The position numbers were made by a program, and so were the translations under genes. From Zizania palustris (taxonomy: Eukaryota > Streptophyta > Magnoliopsida > Poales > Poaceae): a stretch of DNA of 64,000 nucleotides. The stretch covers positions 94,214,553 through 94,278,552 of the forward strand of contig JAAALK010000080.1 of the NCBI GenBank assembly GCA_019279435.1. The letters are read 5' to 3'. Each line of letters opens with the position of its first letter. Position 1 is the first letter of the stretch. Below are positions 34,433 through 46,822 of the stretch, piece after piece. The notes below the pieces were generated by a model, which had not been told where the DNA came from, ran no database searches, and was given only the letters and a program-made list of their open reading frames with translations.

Positions 34433-36430
34433 ATGAAGAAGTTGATGGAGATAAGAGTGAGAGAAGATAAAGATGATCCAAAATATGTTAGGATAGTCAA
34501 CTTGGATGGCAAGTCTCCGGACTATAAATATGTGTCATTAGTTAGATCAAAACACACAACTCTATCAAATAACTACTCGGCGCATTGCCACCCTTGGCTT
34601 CCCAAGGTTAATCCTGGTGAGATTTGGCACTCGGAGCTGGGGTACATCATTCTTATTTCTAGTGAAGAGGGTGAGTCCCGCCACCCCCGATGATCGTATT
34701 GACTAGGTCAGTGTCCTCGTGGCTACACCAATTTGATCTCTTGAGGCATTGGTTGAAATAGTATGATCACTGGCTTATCTCGGTGTACTGGCTAGGTCTA
34801 AGGCTACATCAGTTTCATCTCTTAGATTGATGTGATTTTGGTCTGGCAGTTTGAGGCTTCATCGGTTGAAGTATTATCGAGTTCATCGTTACTAGCTACT
34901 ATCTTGATTAGGTCCAATCTTGCTATTGTGATGGTTTTGATAATACAGATAAGTTATCTAGCATGTTTTATTTATTTCAATCGGAGTACAAGCCGATAGG
35001 TTATCTTCAATTCAGAGTCATATTCTATTCGCTATCGGGCGATGCTCATCGACCTATACGCGTAAATTACCTATTTCATTGGCCGATGGTGCATTCATCA
35101 TGATCGCCCTGCCTTAGTCTTCGGTGTTGTGGCCGATCGGTGATATTCGTTCATGATTATATCCTTACCACGGTCATCGGCTTGGTAGCCGATAGGCTTT
35201 GCTACTAACGATATTTCCTCTATTTCCTTATCAGTTGCAGGGTCAAACTGATTGGCACGCCTTGAACCTTTTTTCTAAGATTGTAGGACCTGCACTAGAG
35301 TTAAGTAGATCTCACAAGCCACGCGTGAGTCAATGTGTAACAAAAAATACACTAACACGCTTTTTGGCATGCCTAGTGGGACCTTTTCAGTAACTCGACC
35401 ATGGCGGGCGAGATGAACGATGACAACACCATCCTAGTCACTCTAGACATGCTGAATGAAGAACAAAGGGTAGAGGTGCAGAGGCATGTTGACGACTTAT
35501 AGAGGCTGTGCCTACAAGCCTATGGTATGACTCGGCCAGGTCCTATCTAGAGGGACCCGCTGCCGAGACTGGCTCCGACCATAGGAACTAATTAGCTAAT
35601 AGAAAGCCCTAAGGCCAATCTCCAAGAAATCATTGATCAGGCAATTCATCATTCTTTGGTGAATCAATCCGGGACATTGGTCAACACCCTCCACGGGTTG
35701 ATCAAAAGGACTGTGGATGGCACTTTAGCTCATCAGCCACCTCAAGGCCCAATGTACCTCCCCGGCGGTCAAACAAGGTTGCTACAGAATCCGCAGCATA
35801 CTTGGCTAGCACCATAGCCACATGGTCAATGAGGCTAGAGCAGCCGAGCGTCTCGTTCGGCCATGAATGGAACAAGACAACTCAGTCGCTCGTTCTAGCA
35901 CAGAGTTCACTGTAGAGCGTGCCCTATGGACTCGAAAGGGGTCAGTTCCACTTCTGGCATCCAACCCAAGGCTACCAAGATAAGAGATTCCTTAGGTGAC
36001 ATACTGCATCGTAAGGAACATACTACCGGACCTTGTTCCACCAAGGGGGGCACCCGATGATATTCCTCCAGGGTATCATCGGACGACATACTATGGAACG
36101 CCGTCATACGGTGATGAAGGGCAATGTAGGCACAATGTTGCCTGGCCAGACCAATATGAGTAGGTCCCAATACTCGATCGACATCCTACACTGGGAAAAT
36201 AAGAAGATGACTGGGGGAATCAAATAATGGAGGTGATTCGAGACCAATTTGGGTTGGAGCCAAAAGAACAGACGTACATGTATCGACAGCCATACCAGAA
36301 TGGTTTGATCGAGTACCATTGCCAAGCCAATACAAGGTACCTAATTTAAGCAAGTTCTTAGGACAAGACTCGGTCTCCACGATCGAGCATGTCAGACGTT
36401 TCATCGCCTAGTGTGGGGAGACATCGGCCG
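34433..36430 (+). mobile_element. Ty3/gypsy element, 5' end (LTR tail and gag start), truncated
   Basis: A probable LTR ends ...gtgtaaca at 35342. A leader with tggcatgcctagtgggacc (35365-35383) follows, resembling the conserved leader of several grass Ty3/gypsy elements. The gag ATG is at 35401. Homology to gag ends at about 36430, just before a MITE. Neither pol nor a second LTR is present. The LTR start is not fixed; the region 34680-35200 is rich in gccgatagg-type and aggtc-type motifs. Confidence 0.55.
35401..36420 (+). pseudogene. gag: Ty3/gypsy gag, N-terminal part
   Basis: ATG 35401 opens MAGEMNDDNTILVTLDMLNE. Past stops the sequence reads HHSLVNQSGTLVNTLHGLIK and then QPPQGPMYLPGGQ. 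Toward 36240-36420 it reads IMEVIRDQFGLEPKEQTYMY and, in another frame, VPLPSQYKVPNFSKF and STIEHVRRFI. This last block is the conserved start of the gag domain of many grass Ty3/gypsy proteins. At least seven stops or frame changes are present, so it is a pseudogene. It would have been the structural protein of the particle. Confidence 0.6.
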
Positions 36431-36464
36431 ATTAACGACGGGAAACGGAACCCCTTTAAAAATA

Positions 36465-36747
36465 GGTAAATTTGGATCCATGCCATTACAATTTTGCGAC
36501 TTTAGAGAACTGCCATTATAATTCACGTATTTAGATTCATGCCATTACAAATTTAGAGAACCGCGAACTATACCATTACAAATTTAGAAAATTGGGAAAT
36601 ATGCCATTATAATTTTAGAGAAATCTAAAATATGTCATTAGATTTTATGAGAGCTAGAATTTCAGAATGGCATATATCCAAATAGATGAATTGTAGTGGC
36701 AAAGTTCTAAAGCACGGTAATTCTAATGGCATATATCTAAAAAGCCC
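36465..36747. mobile_element. Mutator-type MITE
   Basis: 283 bp flanked by a perfect 9-bp direct repeat ttaaaaata (36456-36464 and 36748-36756), the length made by Mutator-like transposases. The ends are imperfect inverted repeats: ggtaaatttggatccatgcc and the reverse complement of the right end, gggctttttagatatatgcc, both continuing atta. Inside, ccattacaattt-like phrases recur. No coding capacity. AT-rich. Confidence 0.7.
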
Positions 36748-36756
36748 TTAAAAATA

Positions 36757-37744
36757 AGAGGAAGGGCCTTATCCACAAATCATTAGATACAAGTTAGTTT
36801 AATTTAAATGTAAAAAATTAAACATCAGACATTGTGAATCCATTACTTCCAAAATTAATACATTTACAAAATAATCATGTTAATTACATCTCCGTAGAGA
36901 AAACCCCTGATTAAGAGTTCTAAAAAAGAAAATTACAATGCATGTTGACATGAAGCTAAAAAGAAATGAAAATAACATTCTATCCTACCTCAAGCATCGT
37001 TGAAGAAATGTCTTGATTTTTCTCCACATTGGATTTTGTTTAAACATGTGTAGAACATAAGTGCTTGTCATCTTTGTTAATGTGGACATCATGACCATTC
37101 CATATATGCGTATATGCTATGATTTCTCTTCTTTGGTATGGTGCCATTAGGAATAACCTAATGAGTATTTTCTTATTTTGATATCCGAACTATAACTTAA
37201 TTCGACTTTGTATTTTTCTTTCGACCATGCCTTGAATATTGAGGCTAAATTATTTATGCTATTGTTGCATGAGTTGTTTATGCACATGTATGCAATTTGT
37301 GCTATCTACATGTGTAAGTGAGAAGTGCAAATATATTATCGTTTAATTTTGACCGAACCTATGTACGTAATGTGACTATGAATCATTTTTGTAGGTGTTC
37401 TTAACTTTATATTTACATCTGGAAACCTATATGAAGAACATATGATGCCACATGAATTATATAAGGGTTGAATGTGTACATTCATGTTTTAATTTTGTCC
37501 GTCATTGTCCATGTGTTTGTGCGAGTGCTTGTTTGATTTATGGTCACTTCTTTTATGATATTAATTGTTTGATTAATATGTTGGACACCCATAATTTGTA
37601 TCCTTTGTAGAGGACCAAACAAAAGAACATGAGTAAAACTCTTACCTATGTTTGTATCGACTAACAGGACCAAAACCGTGGGAGTAATGACACCATGAAT
37701 GCAATCTTGCATTCTTTATGTATTATTTGTAAAAATGGATTTTA
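36757..37744. other. Unassigned AT-rich sequence
   Basis: No reading frame, terminal repeat or tandem structure that I can support. AT-rich and low in CpG compared with the LTRs around it. It may be old intergenic DNA or remains of an element too decayed to name. Confidence 0.4.
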
Positions 37745-40700
37745 TGAACTCGAACTCATTTAGCCGAGTATGTTCTTAGGCTCATACCAATAGGCCGAAC
37801 CTAAGCATTGTGAAATATGTGTTCTTGGACTTGTACCAACAGGTTGAGTCCAAGACTATGAAATGCATTTCTTAGACTCGTACCAATAGGCCAAGCCTAA
37901 GCATTATGAAATATGTATTGTGGGATCGGAATGGCGACTAAAGGGGAGGTGAATAGGCGTCTCGACACTTTCTTCCGAAGTGATGGCCTAATAAAATCAC
38001 CCAACGCACCTCTAAAAACATAATTTCAAGTTTCAATCCAATCAGTACAAAAATTGAGCTCAAACAGATTCAAAAACCCCAAAACAACTTTGTTTAAAGT
38101 TTTTAATCAACCAATATCAAATCACTGACACAACCAATCAATTCAAGTTTGTAGTAACAAATCAGCTTGTCTCAAATCAATCACAATTGAAATTCATGCA
38201 CTTCTGAAATTTTTCGTACAATGAATAGTAATGGTAACTTCAACAAAGTGCATTTGTCATATTCTGATTCAGATTGCAAATTTCAATTTCAAACAAGTTT
38301 CAGATCAGCATACTATAAATCAAACCTTGTCAACCTTGCTAGATTCTGAATTTAAACAAGCAGAACAATAATATCAGTATATGTAGAGTACTCAACAAAG
38401 CATTTACTGTAGCAGTTTCGACAAAATTGAGATTACTAATTCAGAACAAACAGCAATGAAGCTGTTACTGTTTTGAGAATAATCTGAATTCTGACCAAAG
38501 ATGTTGTCTCCACCAATGACACAATTCAGAAACAGATTAGAATAAAACAGTAACTACTGTTGCAAATCAGACACACACCAGGGAGAAATAACTTCAGACC
38601 AGATAATTCCCTTCTCAGCAATTCTTTCAAGCAATTCAATTGAGCAACAAAATTTAACCAACTTTGAATCTCAACACTCATTCTGAAACCTCAAACACTT
38701 GATTCAGATTTCACTAGTCTAGAATCCAAATATATTTCAAACATCAAAACATATATAGAACTGAATAACTTTGAACCTCAGATTCACAAATTAATCACAC
38801 TAAACAACTCCAGATTTAGAGAAGAAGTACTTTGATCAGTTTTCACTATTTGTGAGCAAAGACATAATGTGCTGAGCATGTTTTGACAACAATTCAGACT
38901 CTAAAAAGATTAGATCAAAACTTAAACCCAATAGCAATGCACTGATTCAGATCAAAAGGTATAACTCACAGAATATTTCTCAAGAGCTTGATTAGAAATA
39001 CTGAGTTACCATTTGTTTTTCAGTTCACAAAATAACTTCACATTTAGGACTAAACTTGCAGATACATTCTCAGAATAGATTTCAAATTAACACTAGTACA
39101 TCTTCAATTTGATTTCTTGCTGATAGCAACCAGAACAGTTCACCATACTTGAATCATATCAAAATCAGCAAAGGAAGATTCAAATCAGTTTCAATTACTC
39201 AAACCAAACTAGCTGAATTTGATTTAAACACTCAAACTCAGTATAAATTCTGCTGCTGTGCTGTTTAGTTTAGAAAGCAGACCCGGAAACTTGAATATAA
39301 CAGAGTAAAAAGAGCAGTACTGATTCTAGATATATTGCTGTCCAGATGAACTGAAACAGTGTGAAAAGTTCAGTAACTTTGAAAGGATACTTTTGGGGTT
39401 CTAAGAATCAAGCACCAGAATCAACCCAAGATAACATATCTGAACTTTGGCAAATCAACAGAGAACAACTTTGTAGATACAAACTGATTTCAAACACAAG
39501 AGGTCAAGCAGATCAAATATTTTCCTCAAGACTATTTGATTCAGACTGAAGACAAACCAAAATATGTTCCATCAAACAATTTCAGCTCTATTCCATTAGA
39601 CTGAAGATAAACCAAAACATGGACTATCCAATGAAACTACAAAAGAGAACAGAACTTCATTGCAGGAACCAAAAGCAAAAACAGAATAGAAATCAATCCT
39701 TAATTTCTGCAAACATGGTTGTGAAATACCTTTGATTCCCTTCAACCATGATATCACTCTATAAACATACCCAAAGATCAGCCAATATATTGATGAACAC
39801 TTAATGAAACATTTCATCAATCATGTGGGGAGCAAAAACCAAAACTGAAAAACAGTTCCAGAATAATTTTTCCAGCACTGAGGTGCCTAATTTGAGAAGC
39901 AAAAGAAATACGAATACATCACAGAAATCCTTTACAACTTTCAAAAATGGATCATTCAATTCATGAACAACAAAAGTTACTTGGACATCTCACACAAATT
40001 CTGCACTGGATTCTCCAGAAAACGTAGCACAAAATTAATTACAGCCACAAATATGAACCAGCGCTGGGAGCAAAACTTACCAGGAACAGTGTTTTCGAAA
40101 ACACTGTGCAGATCCGAAAATTCTCCCTTCAGCACTGTTCATCGTCCAATCTGATTCAAAACTGAGTTTTCTCTTCATTTTTTCATTGCAAAATTTGACT
40201 CCAAGTCACTCATGGTTTAGCCAACATGGGGGGATAATATCGTACCAACTCTTCTAAAAGCCCCCATTTGACACATAGACCCTTAGTAATTTCATATTTA
40301 ACAATTCTGAAAATTACCCAATAAAAACTAAAGTAAAATTACAAAATGACTCTCCTTTTAATATAATTTCATAGTAGAATGACTCCAAAAATTATACCAA
40401 GAGGTTACACTATTAAACTGAAAATTTAAACTAAAACTAGACACCTATTTATTGAATTAACAAAAACAATAAACGTTTCGACGATTTTCAGTAAAAACCG
40501 ACAAAGCCTCTCAGCCCTTTGACTCGCGACACCGCTTCACCACTCTGAGCGCCAGCAAGCCACTTCCGCTCTCGATCCCCTCTAGCCGCTCGAATGCTTG
40601 TCCTGGCCTCCCTCTCGCGAACATGGTCGACACGTCGTCGCAGTCAACCGTCCGTTCAAGTCTCGCTCCGTCTCTTCGTGCACTGTTGAGATCTTCTCTA

Positions 40701-41905
40701 ACTTCGCCCAGCCTCCCTGATCCTCCGGCATCAAGCTCCCCGCTCGACCCTCAATCACCCGCCGTCGACAATTGGTCAGCATCTCCGCCCTGCGCAAACA
40801 AGACAAGCCAAAACAAGAACGCGATGCACCACCGAAACCCTCGACAGCCAAACCTCCAATCCACATCGAAACCCTCGATGCACTCAACTCACTCTCAACC
40901 ACTCAAACACTCATCCTTGTCAATCACTCATCATCCAGACCGAAACCACCCTTGGTTTCTCATGTATTCTTGGACTTGTACCAACGGGCCGAGTCCAACC
41001 ATTGTGATGTGCACGTATGTTATTAAACTCGTACCAAACGTTGAGACTAAGATTATGAATGGTATGCATCTCCTTGGACTTGTATCAATAGGTTGAGTCT
41101 AAGGATTATGTATGCATGTATGTTCTTAGACTCATACCAACAGGATGAGCCTAAGATTATGAATGGTATGTATTCTATTGAACTTGTACCAATAAGCCGA
41201 GTCAAAGGATTATGTATGTATGTTCTTAAACTTGTACCAAAAGGCTGAGTTCAAGACTATGAGATATGCATTCTTGGAATTTTACCAACAAGCTAAGTCT
41301 AAGACAATGAGATGCATTTCTTAGAAACGTACCAACAGGCCGAGCCTAATCATTATGAGATATGTGTTCTTGAACTTGTACCAATATGCTGAGTTCAAGA
41401 CTATGAGATATGCATTCATAGACTTGTACAAACAGGTCGAGTCCAAGACTATGAATGGTATGCATCTCTTTGGACTTGTACCAATAGGCTGAGCCCAAGG
41501 ATTATGTAAGTATGTATGTTCTTAAATTCATACCAACAGGTCAAGCCTAATATTATGAGATATATGTTCTTGGACTTGAACCAACAGGTTGAATCTAATA
41601 CTATGAATGGTATGCATATCCTTGGACTTATACCAACAGATCGAGCCCGAGGATTATGTAAGTATGTATGTTCTTAAACTCGTACCAACAGGTCGAGCCT
41701 AAGATTATGAGATATGCATTTTGGACATGTACCAACAGGTCGAGTGCAAGACTATGAATGGTTTTTGGACTTGTACCAACAAGCTAAGTCTAGGAATTAT
41801 GATATCCATTTCTTAGACTTGTACCAACAGTCCAAGCCTAAGCATTATGATATGCATTCTTGGACTTATACCAATAGGCCGAATGCAAGATTATAAGATG
41901 CATTC
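37745..41905. repeat. Tandem array of ~50-bp hairpin-forming units (split by a solo LTR)
   Basis: About 22 units of 45-55 bp: three (plus a degenerate start) at 37745-37918 and about nineteen at 40963-41905. Each has two arms around a loop, of the form cttggactcg, taccaacaggc, cgagtccaag, followed by a spacer such as actatgaatggtatgca. Some units have cttaga...cctaag or cttgaact...agttcaag instead, so changes in one arm are often matched in the other. Unit spacers alternate between two or three types, hinting at higher-order repeats. A 3,044-bp solo LTR splits the array with a tgtat duplication. I do not recognise the family. Confidence 0.9.
37919..40962 (-). repeat. Large solo LTR (3,044 bp), Sirevirus-like, inside the hairpin array
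   Basis: From tgtgggatcggaatggcg to ggtttctca, flanked by a perfect 5-bp duplication tgtat (37914-37918 and 40963-40967). On the minus strand it starts tgagaaaccaagggtgg like the B LTR, shares the segment around 40720-40800 with B's LTR, and ends with a U5 like those of A and B (gaggtgcgttgggtg... ttcacc). The middle, 38000-40200, is A/C-rich with frequent cagatt and caaatc phrases and no reading frame. No primer site or second LTR is seen within, so it is one LTR, not a short element. Confidence 0.85.
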
Positions 41906-42550
41906 AATTTAAGAAGCATGAAGATGAACAAATAAACATTATGTTTATACATTGGTAACATTTTCTTCCTCTTGTAAGAATTGTAGTAGGATAAGTCTCT
42001 CTTGGCCTTCCTTCTTCCTGCGCGCCTGCTCACTTCCTATTTGCATGCGCATGTTTACTACAAGCAGTGCCTGCTCAAAACCTCTCCGCAGCAGCGCGCT
42101 CACTACAAGCAGAGCTCCTTCTCCTCTCCACAGTGGCGTGTTCTCACCCAAACATCCAACCCCCTTTTGTGCTGCCGTATGGCTCTATTTATAGATGAGG
42201 CAGGGATGTGGATCCCCTGTCCGTGCGCAGCAATGTGGGTTGCTGCAACTGCGCATGAAGGGACAACGTGCTGGACGTGGGTGCTGGACATGCGTGAGAC
42301 TGGGAGAAAGACATATCCACAGACTGTGTCTTCTCGCGAAGTGGACATCTGAAGCTCGATATATATATATATATATAAAGAGAGAGAGAGAGCATGCATA
42401 TGTGAAGCCAAGCAGAGCCAATGCTGTTAATCTCCTTTCCGCCCTAATTTTCTTGCTTCTCCATGTGAACGAACTAGTGTTTGTTTCATCCGTCCACATG
42501 AGGTCAGCAGTCAGGGCATCGCTACCACGGTATTGCGCCCTTGCATCTTT
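41906..42550 (-). other. Unassigned sequence with a minus-strand TATA box and microsatellite
   Basis: A TATA box on the minus strand (atctataaatagag, about 42183-42196) points left toward the hairpin array, whose nearest unit is about 280 bp away. Between them the open frames have no ATG start and no family resemblance. A dinucleotide run (AT, 42359-42377, then AG, about 42379-42392) lies upstream. This could be the promoter end of another LTR or of an unknown transcript. Confidence 0.4.
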
Positions 42551-42762
42551 TTTTATAAATAACCAGCAGGAGAGGCTCCTACTGAGGTTATATATTTCAA
42601 ATAAAGAAGCAGACAAATTTACAGAGATAGTGAGACCCTAAATAGTTAGCTAGAAAAAAATTTGGTGCAAGATAATGGTGCAACCAACATGGCAATGCCA
42701 CAACTTAGAAAGATTAAGCATCCGCAACTAAAAGAATGTAACATCTAAAGCATTAGACCAGG

Positions 42763-43254
42763 TGTTGGCGTAAAAGATTACGCTAACAGGTTTCTGTAGA
42801 AGAGAAACTAACAAACGAAGTGTTGCGAAGAGAACTGTTCTAAGCCTCCGAAAGGATAATAACTTAGAATAGTTTGAATGTGTGTATTGAATAACTTGTA
42901 TTCGGTCCCTATTACAGGGTGAAATGGGGGGTATTTATAGGCCCAATCATTAAGGAAAAGACCTATTTACCCCTCATTACAACCGACATAGTGGAAACTA
43001 TTCGGTTCCCTTAATAGGGCTAAAATGGTAAAAGACTAATCTAATGAGAAAAAAGATAAGTCTTCCATCTTAGCTGACAGAAAAGATCTTGAAAGGCCTT
43101 AGTTCGAAGATGTACTTCGAACCAATGCCTACTTCGTACTTCGAACTGGGTTCCGAGTATCTTCGAAGATGACCGTCTGGGAACCTTCGAAGCCGCTGTC
43201 TGCCTTCATGTTGCTTCGGCAATAACCCCGAAGATAAGATATTTTCCCCCAACA
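42763..43254 (-). repeat. Solo LTR (492 bp), Tat-like family
   Basis: Termini tgttgg...ccaaca, flanked by a perfect duplication ccagg (42758-42762 and 43255-43259). On the minus strand a TATA box cctataaatac lies at about 42931-42941. The part carrying the promoter and U5 matches the LTR end at 30190-30503 in the opposite orientation. The U3 has cttcgaag palindromes. It sits in the 3' region of the LINE. Confidence 0.95.
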
Positions 43255-43314
43255 CCAGGAATATTCCAAGCACTTTGTGATCATCATGTTGTCGTAGCAA
43301 TCGGTTGTGAGCAG

Positions 43315-46300
43315 TCATGAGACAGTTGATAACCAGGTCATGACTTGAGTCTTGGTTGTCAACTTGTATCCGTGACTTTGTTGAGCCACCACATTTTTGA
43401 ACGAATCTAACCAAGTCCTAATCGATGATGATTGTTGTCGAAAAATCTTACCATTTCTGTGCAACCAAATTGACCATGCACCAATGACTATGATCTCCAT
43501 AATGATAAGTTTCTTGTGCATAGATCTGATTACAGCTATTTGATTGTGTAAATCGTTGCCCAAAGGCCAATTTAGACCAATCTTTTCCTAGTATTTCTTT
43601 GTGAAATCATAGTCCAGAAATAAATGCTGAGAAGTTTCTAAGCATTGTTCTGTGCAAAGCACACAATAACATTCCTCATCTGATTGTATTATATTCTTTC
43701 TTCTCAGAATATCTCTTGTATTCAATCTGTCCTAGAGGAGTAACCAAAAGAATATCCTAACTTTCTTTGCGCAGCGACATGCCCATAGCTAGTTGAAAAT
43801 CGGGTGCACTGTCAGGTTACTGAAAGTATTAGTGTATAGATCCTTTGTTGTATAGGGTTTGTCTCCCCAAATGTAGTACCACAGTACAAATCTGAACTGT
43901 TCTGTCTATGATTTATCGAGCTGAGTAGCCACTAAAGATGAGTAAGCTCAATTGTTTCCTCTAAAGACATAGGCAAAAAGAACATTCAGGAGAGATCTGT
44001 CTGGTCCATGAACTTTTGGATAGAGCATTCCTTTGCTTTGCAAATGTGAAAAGTCTTTGAAATAGTGAATTAGCCGGCCGAGCTGCCCATATGTCGTACT
44101 AGAGCGAGGTGGTGGATCCATTTCTTACATCCGGCCTAGCAATCGCCAAGAACAGAGGTGTAAGTTTCAGGATTCCTTTCCACCTTGTGGAACCTCGCCT
44201 ATTTCCCAAATGAGGTAAAGTGCCCGATCTATAGTGTTCCTGCCGAACGAGATGTACCCAAGGGATGTTTTTTGTTGAAGAATTTGTGTAAGTGCTTAGT
44301 CAGAAGTGCATTATTTTGAGCTCTAATGTTGATTACTCCTAGCCCTCCTTTGTCCTTTGGTATACATACCTTAGACAAGCTAATTAGTGATCGACTTGAT
44401 GCATTTGCATTATACCCATGCCAAAGACAGTGACACCTAGCTAGGTCAATACGTTGAGCAACTTTGGCCGGTAATTGGAACATACACATTGAATAAGTTG
44501 GTAAGGCGGTAAGAACCGAATTAACAATCTATAATTTCCCGGCAGATGAGAGCCAGAAGGTGGTAGCAGCTAGTCTTCTCTCAATTCAGTTTATAAGAGT
44601 TGTGAAGTCATGATATATTGGTAATCTAGTTCCCAACGGCAAGCCCAGATATGGTATAGGAAAGTTCTCAATGGCACACCCAAATGTTGTTGCTAGTAGC
44701 TCTGCTTGTCCAGTGTCAACGTTAATAGGGATTAAACAAGATTTTTGCGAAGTTTATCTGTAGCCCCGTGAAATCTGGATATGAATTCAAAAACCCTTTG
44801 ACGCAGAAGACATTTTTTTGCGTAGCCTTGAAAAAATGAATGTGTCGTATGCATATTGAATTATAGGGAACTTGTTTTGTAGGTGGCAGTCTGGCGCGCT
44901 AATTGAACCCTGAGAGTTGGCTGAGTTCATGATAAGTTGTAACAATTCACGTACAATAACAAATAATAAGGGTGACAGTGGGTCCCCTTGCCTAACTCCC
45001 CTCTTATAGTCAAAAAGTTTTCCCGGTGATCCGTTCAAGAGAATTGTTGAACTTGTCGAGTTTAACAATGATCCAATCCATTTGATCCAAAGGCTAGGGA
45101 ACCCCATTTTGCTCATCATAAAAAGTATTGCTATGTGTTCGACCTTATCAAATACCTTCTCGAAGTCAATCTTAAAAAAGGCAACTAACTTTTTTGAATG
45201 GCAACAATGGTGAGTATATTCATAAACCCTGGTAGACAGTCTTGGATAGATCTTCCTTTTATGAATCCATACTGGTTATTATGGATACAAAGATTCATGA
45301 ATGGTTACAGTCTATTCGCTAGAATTTTTGTAATTAATTTAACAGCGAATTGAACTAGCGAGATCGGTCTGAAGTCATTTGTTTTTGTGGGTATGCTCAT
45401 CTTTGGTACCAACGTGATGGAGTTGTTAAGTGGGCGTAGATCCACCCTTCCCTCGTGAAAAGCCGAAATGAGGTTATAAAAATCATGCTTTAAAATGTCC
45501 CAGCTTACTTTGTAAAACCTTGCGTTGAAGCCATCCGGGCCAGGAGCCTTTTCTGATGGTATTGCCTGTAGCGTTGCGTCAACCTCAGTTTTTTCAAAGG
45601 GCGCGATTACGGTGTCCAAATGTGGTATCCGTTGAAAATTGATCGGAGCTTGATAATCTATCGGAGTGTTTGCCGGTCATCCCACTCTGTCCAAGAACGT
45701 GTCTAGGAGAATAGAAGCTTTCACGTGATGTGAGCACACGACTTCCCCATTGGGTGCTATTAGAGTTGCAATTGTGTTTTTCCACATCCGATCCGTAGCT
45801 GCCGCATGAAAAAAATTGTGTTTTCATCACCCAGACATGTCCATCGAATGGTATATCTTTGTTTCCAGTAGGTTTGTTTAATGAGGAGTAGTCGTTCAAT
45901 CTGCTCCCGCAGAATTATCCTAAAATTGTGCTCCAAAATGTTAATTTGCCTAGTCTCTTCAAAGGCATCAATTGCTAAGATGACAATATGGCATGTTTTG
46001 ATTATGTTTTCAAATTTTCCCAGATGCGAGCTCCATTGTTTTATATTCTTCTATAAAACTTTGAGTTTGGTTGAAATGTTTTGTGCCTCATCAATACTGT
46101 TATTATGTCGACACCAGGCGCTTTGGACCACTTGTAAGAATCGCAGCATAGATATCGAAAAGTTCTCGAACCTAAAAAAGTAAGATCTGGAGATCTTGGT
46201 GCTTACTTCAATTAGACATGGAATGTGATATGAAATAAATCTAACCAATCCTGAAAAGGAGGTGTTTGGGAACGTCGCTACCCAATGGGGAGATGTCAAG

Positions 46301-46822
46301 CACCAGTCTAATTGCACAAGGAGGGAGTCCCGCTGCATGTTACTCCACGTAAAGCGTTTCCCTCACAGTGGTATTTCCAGTAGACCATTATGGTTAATCC
46401 AGTCGTTGAAATGATGTGATTGCATTGATTGTTGTTGACCGTCCCTATTTCTGTTGTGGGAGAATCGCTAGAGGTTAAAATCTCCTACGAACATCCAGTT
46501 GTTGTTTTGCCTATAGTCTAACTGAGTCAACCAATTGAAAAAGATTGATCGTTCTGGCTCACGACAAGGACCATAAACTGTGGTTAGGAACCAAGAATGA
46601 TTGTCTATGTTTGAGTGAAAGCATATTGTAAGCTAAAAGTTGTTGCAAGAGATTACTTGTCATGTTAGACATCTTCCAACCCATCCCACTAGGATCCCTC
46701 CTGACGCGCCGTTTGATGGTGAGAACACAAATTTGCTAAAACTTATTGGCGCCAAACTTCTAACTACTGAATGATCCACATGGGGGAGTTTTGTTTCTTG
46801 TAAGCAGTAAATGAAGTAAATA
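43315..46822 (-). pseudogene. LINE ORF2: endonuclease (part), reverse transcriptase, C-terminal region
   Basis: ORF2 would nick DNA and copy LINE RNA at the target. On the minus strand the endonuclease resumes with CLQETKLPHVDHSVV near 46790, then GGILVGWVGR and NNNWMFVGDFNL near 46470. RT motifs: EKAPGPDGFNARFYK (about 45560), DFRPISLVQFAVKLITKILA (about 45340), RGVRQGDPLSPLLFVIV (about 45000). The catalytic box reads YAYDTFIF (about 44860) instead of YADD. The C-terminus near 43480 has WSIWLHRNGKIF, typical of plant L1 proteins. Many stops and frame changes; the D-to-Y change alone would abolish RT activity. Confidence 0.85.

Noticed and set aside
34433..34693. 86-codon frame after the CACTA tail
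   Set aside because: No recognised domain; it overlaps the probable Ty3/gypsy LTR and is likely chance.
37919..40962. A short complete retroelement (TRIM-like) instead of a solo LTR
   Set aside because: No primer site, polypurine tract or internal terminal repeats were found; start and end match those of single Sirevirus LTRs.
40582..41096. Possible host gene (about 157 codons, Ser/Pro-rich)
   Set aside because: It lies within the solo LTR 37919-40962 and aligns with LTR sequence of element B.
37745..41905. CRISPR-like array
   Set aside because: Units are contiguous and vary throughout; there are no unique spacers of constant length, and the genome is a plant.
42195..42641. 148-codon frame on the plus strand, and a 143-codon one opposite
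   Set aside because: They cross a dinucleotide microsatellite, overlap each other on opposite strands and show no motif.
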